From Caldifarciminota bacterium (GTDB taxonomy: Bacteria > Hydrothermota > 32-111 > QNBC01): 12,402 nt of DNA. The translations under genes were made by a program, and so were the position numbers. The stretch covers positions 1 through 12,402 of the forward strand of contig JAGLYS010000115.1 of the NCBI GenBank assembly GCA_023132105.1, read 5' to 3'. This document shows, piece by piece, positions 5,834 to 12,402 of this stretch. A model generated the notes under the pieces. It worked only from the letters and a program-made list of their open reading frames with translations. It searched no databases and had not been told where the DNA came from. How positions within the stretch are numbered: the stretch's first letter is position 1; every line of letters starts with the position of its first letter.

Positions 5834-6472
5834 TAGTTTTAATTTAGTAAGTGCATCTTTTGCTGCATTGATTTCTGCGGATTTTTTAGTTTTCCCCCTA
5901 CCTTTTCCATAGAAAGTTTCATCAATAAATGCCTTGGATTGATAATGGTTATTGCAGAGTTCGGTCATATAATATGGTATTACTTTAAATAAATTTAGGG
6001 AATAGGATTGAAATATTCCTTTGTAATTTTCATTCGTCTCAAATGAGATGTTCTCTAAATTAAATGTCTTTGATATGAATAACTCCGTATCTTCTATGCC
6101 ATTTGACATATATATTGCAGCAATTAATGCTTCCAAAGTACTACTCAGGATAGAAGGCTTTTCTTTTCCTCCCGTTAATGTTTCACCTTTACCAAGTATT
6201 ATATATTTATTAAGGTTAATACTAATGGCAATACTTGTTAAATAATCTTGACTAACGATGTATGCTCTTATTCGAGAAAGATCACCTGCATTGCTCTGTT
6301 TAAATTTGCCAAACAGGTATTTTGATATAATAAATTCAAGTATTGCATCTCCTAAGAATTCAAGTTTATCGTTATTATTTGTGGAGGTTGATTTGTGGGT
6401 TAAAGAGAGTCGGAGAATATCTTTATCAATCTTGAAACCGATTTTATTCTCCAACTCCTTTAAATTACTCAT
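5828..6472 (-). CDS. rnc: Ribonuclease III, with an altered metal-site residue
   Basis: Cuts double-stranded RNA in rRNA and mRNA processing. It is 214 residues, slightly shorter than E. coli RNase III (226). The catalytic domain (about 1-145) has the signature DKLEFLGDAILEF with Glu38 and Asp42. The dsRNA-binding domain follows, ending with GKGRGKTKKSAEINAAKDAL. Oddly, where the family usually has A-D-T-x-E-A, this protein has SSTLEA. Ser111 (codon AGT at 6142-6140) thus replaces the Asp equivalent to E. coli Asp114, while Glu114 is kept. The ATG overlaps the fabF stop (ATGAGTAA), so it is translationally coupled as the last gene of the lipid operon. The acpP/fab-rnc linkage is known from other bacteria. 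Confidence 0.93.
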   Translation of the reverse strand: MSNLKELENKIGFKIDKDILRLSLTHKSTSTNNNDKLEFLGDAILEFIISKYLFGKFKQSNAGDLSRIRAYIVSQDYLTSIAISINLNKYIILGKGETLTGGKEKPSILSSTLEALIAAIYMSNGIEDTELFISKTFNLENISFETNENYKGIFQSYSLNLFKVIPYYMTELCNNHYQSKAFIDETFYGKGRGKTKKSAEINAAKDALTKLKLL

Positions 6473-7700
6473 ATTTGCTTATAACAATCGAGGCATTATG
6501 TCCGCCAAATCCCAAAGAATTTGAAATCGCATTTTTAATTTCAAAATTTCTTGCTTTATTCGGGACATAATCCAAATCACATTCAGGATCCTTTGTTGTG
6601 TAATTAATTGTCGGATGAAGTATTTTATTCTGAATTTGTAAAACAGTTGCGATTGCCTCAGCTCCTCCTGCAGCTCCAAGTAAATGTCCGGTCATAGATT
6701 TAGTGGAATTTACCGCTAATTTATAAGCATGTTCTTTAAATAGTGTCTTAATTGCTGTGGTTTCTATTTTATCATTTAACGGTGTTGAGGTTCCATGAGC
6801 ATTGATATAATCTATATCATTAATTGAAATGCCTGCTTTATTTAAGGCAAATTCCATAGCTTTGGCTGAGCCTAAACCACTGGTACACGGGGCTGTTATA
6901 TGATAAGCATCTGCTGTAGCTCCATATCCTGTAACTTCCGCATAAATTTTGGCATCTCTTTTTATTGCATGTTCCAGTTCTTCAAGTATGATAACACCCG
7001 AACCTTCTGCAATTACAAATCCGTCCCTTTCTCTGTCAAAAGGCCTGGAGGCTTTTTCAGGTTCATCATTTCTGGTTGATAAAGCTCTCATAGATGAAAA
7101 TCCAGCTACTGCCATTTCTGTAATAGCAGCTTCAGCTCCGCCTGTAACCATAATGTCTGCATCATTTCTACGGATAGTTTCGAATGATTCCCCAATTGCA
7201 TGTGTCGATGATGCGCATGCGGAAGCAATTGAGAAATTCGGTCCTTTTAAATTGAATCGAATTGAAATCTCACCCGGGGTTGTATTTTGAATCATCATTG
7301 GTATAAAAAACGGACTGACTCTTGTAGGTCCTCTTTCAATTAAATTCGAGTGCTGAATTTCAAATGTAGTAATACCACCAATCCCGGAGGATACCATTAC
7401 ACCTGCTCTATAAGGATCCGTTATTACAATATTAGCATCTTCCATTGCTTCGTTTGCTGCTATTACAGCAAATATTGATATTAAATCCATTCTTCTTATA
7501 TCTTTTCTGGAAAATCCGTAATCTTCAGGATTGAAATTACTGATTTCACCGGCAATCTTTGATGCAAAGCCCTCTAATGGAAATTTAGAAATTTGTGTTA
7601 TACCTGATTTCCCGGAAACAAGAGAATCCCAATAGTTTTGTTTTCCTATCCCTATTGGGGAAACAACACCAAGACCGGTAATAACAACACGTCTTGTCAT
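6465..7700 (-). CDS. fabF: 3-oxoacyl-ACP synthase II
   Basis: Condenses malonyl-ACP with acyl-ACP in fatty acid elongation. It is 411 residues, normal for KAS II. The Cys-His-His triad is present: Cys162 in SACASSTHA, His302 in NAHGTSTPLND and His339 in MTGHLLGAAGG, with Lys334 in NSTKSMTGH. The ATG at 7700 giving MTRRVVITGLG is chosen over an in-frame ATG at 7730 because it matches the family start and lies 10 bases after the acpP stop. The upstream ATG would overlap acpP by 20 bases. The weak GGGG ribosome site suggests some coupling to acpP. Its stop overlaps the rnc start by 8 bases. Confidence 0.96.
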   Translation of the reverse strand: MTRRVVITGLGVVSPIGIGKQNYWDSLVSGKSGITQISKFPLEGFASKIAGEISNFNPEDYGFSRKDIRRMDLISIFAVIAANEAMEDANIVITDPYRAGVMVSSGIGGITTFEIQHSNLIERGPTRVSPFFIPMMIQNTTPGEISIRFNLKGPNFSIASACASSTHAIGESFETIRRNDADIMVTGGAEAAITEMAVAGFSSMRALSTRNDEPEKASRPFDRERDGFVIAEGSGVIILEELEHAIKRDAKIYAEVTGYGATADAYHITAPCTSGLGSAKAMEFALNKAGISINDIDYINAHGTSTPLNDKIETTAIKTLFKEHAYKLAVNSTKSMTGHLLGAAGGAEAIATVLQIQNKILHPTINYTTKDPECDLDYVPNKARNFEIKNAISNSLGFGGHNASIVISKYE

Positions 7701-7710
7701 ATAAACCCCA

Positions 7711-7956
7711 TTATTTTGTTTTATCTTCAATATAATCCAGTATTGAATTTACAGTAGTTAATTGTTCGATATCATCTTGAGGAATTTTCGGGACATTAAA
7801 TTCGTCCTCAATTCCCATTGCAAATTCAACAACATCAAGAGAATCCGCTCCAAGGTCATCTATAATATGTGAATTTTCTTTAATTTTGTCTTCATCAACA
7901 CCAAGTTTGTCAACCATCAGTTCTTTAAGTTTACCATAAATTTCTTCTCTGTTCAT
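7711..7956 (-). CDS. acpP: Acyl carrier protein
   Basis: Carries growing acyl chains on a phosphopantetheine arm. It is 81 residues, small and acidic. The attachment Ser is residue 39 in the GADSLDVVEFAM motif. Helix I (MNREEIYGKLKELMVDKLGV) and the C-terminal DDIEQLTTVNSILDYIE match the family. A strong AAGGAG ribosome site precedes ATG, fitting the high level at which ACP is needed. It lies between fabG and fabF, as in E. coli. Confidence 0.96.
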   Translation of the reverse strand: MNREEIYGKLKELMVDKLGVDEDKIKENSHIIDDLGADSLDVVEFAMGIEDEFNVPKIPQDDIEQLTTVNSILDYIEDKTK

Positions 7957-7971
7957 ATAAATCTCCTTTTT

Positions 7972-8712
7972 TTATGTTACTAAACCACCATCAACATTTA
8001 TGACCTGTCCTGTAATGTAATCAGCCATATCGGATGCTAAAAATAAAACTGTATTTGCCACATCTTCGGGCTTTCCAAGTTTCTTTTGAGGAATGGAATT
8101 TAGATAATTAGTTACAATATTTTCCGGAAGTTTTTTTGTCATCTCAGTTTCAATAAATCCAGGTGCAATTGCATTTGCATTGATATTTCTTCTTGCTACC
8201 TCCTTTGCTACAGATTTTGTAAAACCTATTATACCAGCTTTGGATGCTGCATAATTAGACTGTCCTATATTTCCGATTTCTCCGATTACAGATGCAATAT
8301 TGATAATTCTTCCCCATCTTTTTTTCATCATTATCGGTAGAATTGCTTTTGTACAGTTATAAGTTCCTGATAAATTAACACTTATTACACTGTCCCATTC
8401 ACTATCTTCCATTCTAATAAGCAAATTATCCCTTGTTATACCTGCATTATTCACAAGAATATCAATAGAACCTAATACTTCGACTATATCATTTATGGTT
8501 TTATTTACCTCACTACTATCTGCAACATTAGTTTCCTTATAAATAAATTTTATATCAAATGTACTGAATTCTTTTATCAGTTCATTATCATTGTCAGGTC
8601 CAATATCGATTATTGCGACATTTACCCCATTCTCAGCAAATTTAAGAGCTATAGCTTTGCCAATTCCTCTTTTTCCACCAGTGATCAATGCACTTTTATT
8701 TTCGAATTTCAT
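7972..8712 (-). CDS. fabG: 3-oxoacyl-ACP reductase
   Basis: NADPH-dependent reduction of 3-oxoacyl-ACP, the first reductive step of elongation. It is a 246-residue short-chain dehydrogenase. The nucleotide-binding motif is ITGGKRGIGKAIA (10-22), followed by LVNNAG (86-91). The catalytic set is Asn113, Ser141, Tyr154 and Lys158 (NYAASKAG). The C-terminus has DYITGQVINVDGG. The AAGGAG ribosome site lies within the last codons of fabD, and only 2 bases separate the genes, so translation is probably coupled. Confidence 0.95.
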   Translation of the reverse strand: MKFENKSALITGGKRGIGKAIALKFAENGVNVAIIDIGPDNDNELIKEFSTFDIKFIYKETNVADSSEVNKTINDIVEVLGSIDILVNNAGITRDNLLIRMEDSEWDSVISVNLSGTYNCTKAILPIMMKKRWGRIINIASVIGEIGNIGQSNYAASKAGIIGFTKSVAKEVARRNINANAIAPGFIETEMTKKLPENIVTNYLNSIPQKKLGKPEDVANTVLFLASDMADYITGQVINVDGGLVT

Positions 8713-8714
8713 AT

Positions 8715-9647
8715 CTACTCCTTATTGCCAAAATTATTGAATGTATTAGTTGAATTAATAAAATTGGTTTCCAGGGATTTATCAATTTTTCTTATAAGAT
8801 TGCAGAGAGTTTTCCCGGGACCTATTTCAATATATTGATTGACACCCTTCATCTTCAAATGCTCGATTGCTTCTACCCAACGGACAGGTAACATAATCTG
8901 TTTCTTTAGATATGCCTTGATTTCTTCTCCGTTTGTGTATAATTCAAGATTCCCGGCAGCAAAAAATGGGATTTTTGCATTATTAAATGAAAACCCATCA
9001 ATAAATCCGGCAAATTCATCGCTTGCTTCTTTCATGAGGGGAGAATGAAAAGCATTACTCACATTTAATATAATCGCTCTTTTTGCCCCGGCTTCACTGG
9101 ATAAATCACACGCATATTCAACAGCGGTTTTCTCACCTGATATTACGATCTGTTCTGGTGAATTGAAATTTGCTGCAATAATTATTCCTTTCATAGATGC
9201 TTCATTTATTATATCATTGATTTTATCAGATGTTAAGCCTATTATTGCTGCCATTGTTCCTTCACTGTTTTTAGAGGTTTCCGACATAAGTTCACCTCTC
9301 TTTCTTACAAGTTTCAAACCATCCTCAAATGAAATTACACCGGAAGCATAAAGGGCAGCATACTCGCCAAGACTATGTCCAGCAGTAAACTGGAAATCGA
9401 TTTTATAATTGTTTTTTAATAAAGAGAATATCGATACCGAGTTCAAGTATATAGCCGGTTGAGTATTCGATGATATTCGAAGTTCATCTTCCGGTCCGTT
9501 GAAAATCAATTCGGATAGCTTGAAAGCGAGTATTTCATCAGCTTTTTTATGCATTTGAGAGACTTGAAGAAAATCATCTTTCAAATCTTTTCCCATACCG
9601 ATTTTTTGTGCCCCCTGTCCCGGGAAAATAGCAGCAATTTTACTCAT
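8715..9647 (-). CDS. fabD: Malonyl-CoA:ACP transacylase
   Basis: Moves malonyl from CoA to ACP, supplying the extender unit. It is 310 residues. FPGQGAQKIGMG (8-19) gives the oxyanion-hole Gln. The nucleophile is Ser92 in AGHSLGEYAAL. Arg117 in RKRGELM would hold the malonyl carboxylate, and His201 in NAFHSPLM completes the dyad. The ribosome site AAGGTGG is embedded in the last codons of fabH, 3 bases away. It ends in TAG. Confidence 0.95.
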   Translation of the reverse strand: MSKIAAIFPGQGAQKIGMGKDLKDDFLQVSQMHKKADEILAFKLSELIFNGPEDELRISSNTQPAIYLNSVSIFSLLKNNYKIDFQFTAGHSLGEYAALYASGVISFEDGLKLVRKRGELMSETSKNSEGTMAAIIGLTSDKINDIINEASMKGIIIAANFNSPEQIVISGEKTAVEYACDLSSEAGAKRAIILNVSNAFHSPLMKEASDEFAGFIDGFSFNNAKIPFFAAGNLELYTNGEEIKAYLKKQIMLPVRWVEAIEHLKMKGVNQYIEIGPGKTLCNLIRKIDKSLETNFINSTNTFNNFGNKE

Positions 9648-9650
9648 ATA

Positions 9651-10631
9651 TTACCACCTTACTATTGCAGCTCCCCAGGTAAGTCCTGCGCCAAATACAT
9701 CAAATAGAATTATATCACCCTTTTTTATTTCATTTGATCTAACTGCTTGATCAAGAGCAATCGGAAGTGTACCAGCAGATGTATTGGCATATTTATCTAT
9801 GTTTATATAAACTTTCTCAATAGGTATTTTCAATCTTTTTGCGGTTGACTGAAGTATTCTAATATTTGCCTGATGAGGAATAAAGATATCAATATCATCT
9901 GAAGTGATACCTGCTGCTTTTATTACCTCTTCACCCGCAGACTGCATTGACCTTACAGCATGCTGAAATACTTCGCTTCCTTGCATAACTACCGTATGTA
10001 GATTCTTTTCTATCGTTTCTTTTGATGCTGGCATCCTGGAACCCCCTGCCGGTTGATAAAGTAAGTCACCATATTCGCCGGCAGCACCAATCATTGAAGA
10101 CAAAACACCTGAATCGTCAGAGCTTTCTGTAACTACAACAGCTCCTGCTCCATCACCAAATAAAACACATGTATTTCTATCTGACCAGTTAGTTATCTTT
10201 GTGAGTGTTTCACCGCCTATAACCAAAAGATTTTTATAATTTCCGGATTTTATGAAATTATTGGCAACTTCTAAAGCATATATAAAACCTGAACATCCTG
10301 CACTCAAATCGAATGCAAACTTATTTTTTATGCCAAGATTCTTCTGAATAATACATGCAGTTGCAGGGAACATCATATCAGGTGTAATAGTTCCTGCAAT
10401 GATACCGTCAATTTCCGAAAGTGGTATGTTTGCCATTTCAATTGCTTTTTTTGATGCCTCTGTCATTAAATCCGAGACAGCTGTATTCTCATCTGTGATT
10501 CGTCTTTCTTTGATTCCAGTTCTTGTTGAAATCCATTCATCTGTTGTATCAACTATTTTTTCAAGATCCAAATTTGTGAGTATCTTTTCCGGGAGATAAG
10601 AGCCAGTGCCTATAATCTTTATTCTACTCAT
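9651..10631 (-). CDS. fabH: 3-oxoacyl-ACP synthase III
   Basis: Starts fatty acid synthesis by condensing an acyl-CoA primer with malonyl-ACP. It is 326 residues. The triad is Cys113 (LSAGCSGFIYAL), His253 (IPHQANIRI) and Asn283 (YANTSAGTLPIAL). The N-terminal region has the family pattern STRTGIKERRI, and FGDGAGAVVV is present. A GAGG ribosome site overlaps the plsX stop. The gene begins 9 bases after that stop and in the same reading frame. Whether the primer is acetyl-CoA or a branched-chain CoA cannot be read from the sequence. Confidence 0.96.
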   Translation of the reverse strand: MSRIKIIGTGSYLPEKILTNLDLEKIVDTTDEWISTRTGIKERRITDENTAVSDLMTEASKKAIEMANIPLSEIDGIIAGTITPDMMFPATACIIQKNLGIKNKFAFDLSAGCSGFIYALEVANNFIKSGNYKNLLVIGGETLTKITNWSDRNTCVLFGDGAGAVVVTESSDDSGVLSSMIGAAGEYGDLLYQPAGGSRMPASKETIEKNLHTVVMQGSEVFQHAVRSMQSAGEEVIKAAGITSDDIDIFIPHQANIRILQSTAKRLKIPIEKVYINIDKYANTSAGTLPIALDQAVRSNEIKKGDIILFDVFGAGLTWGAAIVRW

Positions 10632-10640
10632 TTCTCTACC

Positions 10641-11621
10641 TCACTTTGTTAAATGTTTTAAAATGACATTATTGATGTCTTCTTCAATATTTTTTCTGCC
10701 AGTTAGAATTGCATTTTTTATTGCTAAAGCACTTGACCGTCCATGTGAAAGTAAGCTAATACCATTTACACCTAAAAGAGGAGCTGCTCCATATGCTTCA
10801 TATGTAAAATGAGACAGTTCCTTTTTTAGCAATTTGGCAGTGAAATATTTATGAACTATTCCGGAACTATCCTTAATGATATCTTTTAGGAATGGGATAA
10901 AACCTTCAAGCGTTTTTATTGTTATATTTCCGGTAAATCCATCTGTTACTACAACATCACATCTGTTTTCCAGTATCTCATTACCTTCAATATTTCCTGT
11001 AAAGTTTATTTCACTGTTCTTTAGTAATTTGAATGTTTCCTGAAGCATTTTTGGTCCTTTCTTTTCCTCTGAGCCCATATTCAATAATGCTACTCTGGGA
11101 TTTTCAATAGATAATATTTTTTCTGAATATATACTTCCCATTATCCCGAATTGTAGGAGATCTTCGGATTTAATTGCAGAATTTGCCCCTGCATCAAGTA
11201 TCAAAACGGGTCCCTTTATCGTAGGAATAATTGCAGCAATTGCAGGTCTTCTTATTCCTTTTAATCTGCCAAGAAATAAGATAGAAGCAGCCATGCAAGC
11301 TCCCGAATTACCAGCACTTAAGAAACAATCTGCTTTTTTCTCTTTAATCATTTTTATCCCTTTAACAATTGATGAATTTTGTAATGTATTCACAATAGTC
11401 GGAGCATCATCCATTTTAATAAATTCATCTGTATGAATGATTTTCAATCTATCGAGAGGGATGTTTTGATAATTGGACAGTTCTTGGCGGATACAGGATT
11501 CATTGCCAATTAATATAATTTCTATATCGTTTTTTTCTTTCAATGCTAATATTGCACCATTTATATTAAGAGCATATCCAAAATCACCACCGGATGCATC
11601 AAAAGCTATTTTATAATTCAT
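10641..11621 (-). CDS. plsX: Phosphate acyltransferase PlsX
   Basis: Makes acyl-phosphate from acyl-ACP, the donor for PlsY in phosphatidate synthesis; it is a peripheral membrane enzyme. It is 326 residues, normal length. Family motifs are FDASGGDFGYALNI (usually DAMGGDxAP), SAGNSGACMAAS, LDAGAN, NMGSEEKKGP, VVTDGFTGNITIKTLEG and GVNGISLLSHG. Its ATG shares one base with the rpmF stop (TAATG). It is the only gene in the window ending in TGA. Confidence 0.95.
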   Translation of the reverse strand: MNYKIAFDASGGDFGYALNINGAILALKEKNDIEIILIGNESCIRQELSNYQNIPLDRLKIIHTDEFIKMDDAPTIVNTLQNSSIVKGIKMIKEKKADCFLSAGNSGACMAASILFLGRLKGIRRPAIAAIIPTIKGPVLILDAGANSAIKSEDLLQFGIMGSIYSEKILSIENPRVALLNMGSEEKKGPKMLQETFKLLKNSEINFTGNIEGNEILENRCDVVVTDGFTGNITIKTLEGFIPFLKDIIKDSSGIVHKYFTAKLLKKELSHFTYEAYGAAPLLGVNGISLLSHGRSSALAIKNAILTGRKNIEEDINNVILKHLTK

Positions 11622-11806
11622 TACATTTTCTTAACTGTTACAATAACCTCTCTTTTTCTATAATATCCACATGTAGGACAAACATGGTGTGGTATCATAG
11701 GATTGTGGCATCTTTGACATAAAGCTATCGAGGGTCTCTCTAATTTCCAGTTAGTTCTTCTTTTTCTTCCTCTTGTTTTTGAATGTCTGCGTTTCGGTGT
11801 TGGCAT
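11621..11806 (-). CDS. rpmF: Ribosomal protein bL32, zinc-ribbon type
   Basis: Small basic protein of the large subunit. It is 61 residues and begins with the family pattern PTPKRRHSKTRGRKRR. Cys30/Cys33 and Cys43/Cys46 (CQRC, CPTC) form an intact zinc ribbon, so this is the C+ form. AAGGAGG precedes ATG. It lies between DUF177 and plsX, the yceD-rpmF-plsX order of E. coli, and is coupled to plsX by a one-base stop/start overlap. Confidence 0.96.
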   Translation of the reverse strand: MPTPKRRHSKTRGRKRRTNWKLERPSIALCQRCHNPMIPHHVCPTCGYYRKREVIVTVKKM

Positions 11807-11824
11807 ACTATCCTCCTTATAATC

Positions 11825-12277
11825 TTATAATGTTAAATTCAAATCAATATTTTTATTCTTAATTTTCATTCCTTTACAATCCGAACAGCAAAGCGGTTTC
11901 ATTGGTTTATTTAATAATATTGTGTCATAAACCAGTTGCGTAAGGTCAATATTGTTACCTTTATATTCATATGTAAATGAATCTTCGCTTAGTTCTACCT
12001 CATTTTTATTTGTATTGTTTATCTTCTCATAAAACACTTCTATATGTTCATTAAATTTAGTTTCAAAATAATCTAAGCATCTTGAGCATTGCAATTTCAA
12101 TTTAAAATCAATACCACATTTAACAAAAAATCGAGTACTGATTCGTTCTATGCTCCCTTTAATTTTGATAGGGGAATCAGAGGGGATTTCTTTAATACTC
12201 AACTTATTAGCAGGAATATTAAAATCAAAATAATTCTTACTCTCTATATTTGTAGAGTGAATAATAAGCTCTTTCAT
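11825..12277 (-). CDS. yceD: DUF177 family protein (YceD-like)
   Basis: A 150-residue member of the DUF177/YceD family, which is regularly found just upstream of rpmF and has been linked to 23S rRNA or ribosome biogenesis. The family Cys pattern is clear: CSRC (Cys64, Cys67) in LQCSRCLDYF, and CCSDCKG (130-136) near the end, suggesting a metal site. The middle contains the acidic stretch NEVELSEDSFTYEY and DLTQLVYDTILLNKPMKPLC. It is the first gene of the lipid operon. Its ATG lies 8 bases after the -10 box and has no ribosome site, so the mRNA is probably leaderless or nearly so. No alternative start lies further in. Confidence 0.88.
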   Translation of the reverse strand: MKELIIHSTNIESKNYFDFNIPANKLSIKEIPSDSPIKIKGSIERISTRFFVKCGIDFKLKLQCSRCLDYFETKFNEHIEVFYEKINNTNKNEVELSEDSFTYEYKGNNIDLTQLVYDTILLNKPMKPLCCSDCKGMKIKNKNIDLNLTL

Positions 12278-12285
12278 AGAGCAAT

Positions 12286-12314
12286 ATACTAATCATATTA
12301 GTGCATCTTGTCAA
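12286..12314 (-). promoter_or_regulatory. Sigma-70-type promoter of the yceD-fab-rnc operon
   Basis: On the minus strand, TTGACA (12314-12309), a 17-base spacer and TAGTAT (12291-12286) form a strong promoter. The start site is predicted at about 12279, two bases before the DUF177 ATG. With genes downstream 18 bases apart or less, it probably drives the entire minus-strand operon. Confidence 0.8.
12288..12302. promoter_or_regulatory. Perfect palindrome, candidate operator
   Basis: ACTAATCATATTAGT is a perfect 6-3-6 inverted repeat lying across the promoter spacer and the first four bases of the -10 box. A dimeric repressor bound here would block RNA polymerase. It stands where lipid-gene repressors act in other bacteria, but it does not match the FapR, FabT or FadR sites as I recall them. 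The regulator is unknown. Confidence 0.5.
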
Positions 12315-12334
12315 GTAGTTACGTCATATATAAG

Positions 12335-12361
12335 GTAGATAGGTATGGACATATTAACCAG
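12335..12361 (-). promoter_or_regulatory. Shared promoter-upstream element A, right copy
   Basis: Minus-strand counterpart of the element at 354-380, with core TATGTCCATACCTATCTAC, ending exactly 20 bases before the -35 box of the lipid operon. It spans about -82 to -56 from the predicted start site, the same as the left copy. It matches 23/27, and all differences are transitions. Confidence 0.6.
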
Positions 12362-12380
12362 CTTAATTGAACTCATCAAT

Positions 12381-12402
12381 GTCATTGCGAGGAGTGAAAC
12401 GA
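12381..12402 (+). repeat. Interspersed repeat B, right copy (cut by window edge)
   Basis: GTCATTGCGAGGAGTGAAAC continues to the window edge and matches the minus-strand reading of 262-293 at 21 of 22 bases. It is inverted relative to that copy. It lies 19 bases beyond element A on the outer side, whereas the left copy lies 60 bases beyond. The rest of the unit is outside the window. Confidence 0.65.

Noticed and set aside
7701..7730. Upstream ATG for fabF
   Set aside because: It would add 10 residues not seen in the family and overlap acpP by 20 bases. ATG at 7700 gives the standard N-terminus.
262..12402. Inverted B repeats as ends of a composite transposon or island
   Set aside because: The interval holds only core housekeeping genes in ancestral orders, with no transposase or integrase. 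The repeats are short intergenic units.

Overview
The window is AT-rich chromosomal DNA of a bacterium and is almost entirely housekeeping genes packed into two long convergent operons. Gene order, compact spacing, clear AGGAGG-type ribosome binding sites and a Gln tRNA with the bacterial U1-A72/G73 features all indicate a bacterium. An exported TPR protein and the repeat families at the edges would suit an uncultured AT-rich lineage, possibly of the FCB/WOR-3/Cloacimonadota type. That placement is a guess and nothing here fixes a phylum. The standard code fits: tryptophan is TGG throughout, and the one TGA used as a gene stop (plsX) is at the expected family length.

Positions 1-443 hold the 3' end of a broken reading frame with an in-frame TGA, an interspersed repeat copy (B), a tract with a 7-base period, and a consensus promoter (TTGACA, 17-base spacer, TATAAT). 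From 444 to about 5833 on the plus strand come tRNA-Gln(UUG), prs, rplY (ctc), pth, rpsF, ssb, rpsR, rplI and a TPR protein with a signal peptide. This joins the Bacillus-like prs-ctc-pth block to the classic rpsF-ssb-rpsR-rplI operon. A strong hairpin lies just after rplI, inside the start of the TPR gene. From 12277 down to 5828 on the minus strand lies the fatty-acid/phospholipid cluster: DUF177 (yceD), rpmF, plsX, fabH, fabD, fabG, acpP, fabF and rnc. Its genes are 18 bases apart or less, or overlap. The two operons meet tail to tail with their stop codons overlapping by 6 bases.

The left operon makes PRPP and parts of the translation and replication machinery. The right operon makes malonyl-ACP, runs initiation, elongation and the first reduction of type II fatty acid synthesis, and starts phosphatidate synthesis through PlsX. 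Both operons are growth-linked.

The most interesting signal is regulatory. The two operon promoters carry the same 27-base element (23/27 identical, all differences transitions) exactly 20 bases upstream of the -35 box, facing opposite ways at the two ends of the window. The lipid-operon promoter also has a perfect 6-3-6 palindrome in its spacer and -10 region, and it appears to make a leaderless mRNA. RNase III has Ser where the family has a metal-binding Asp.
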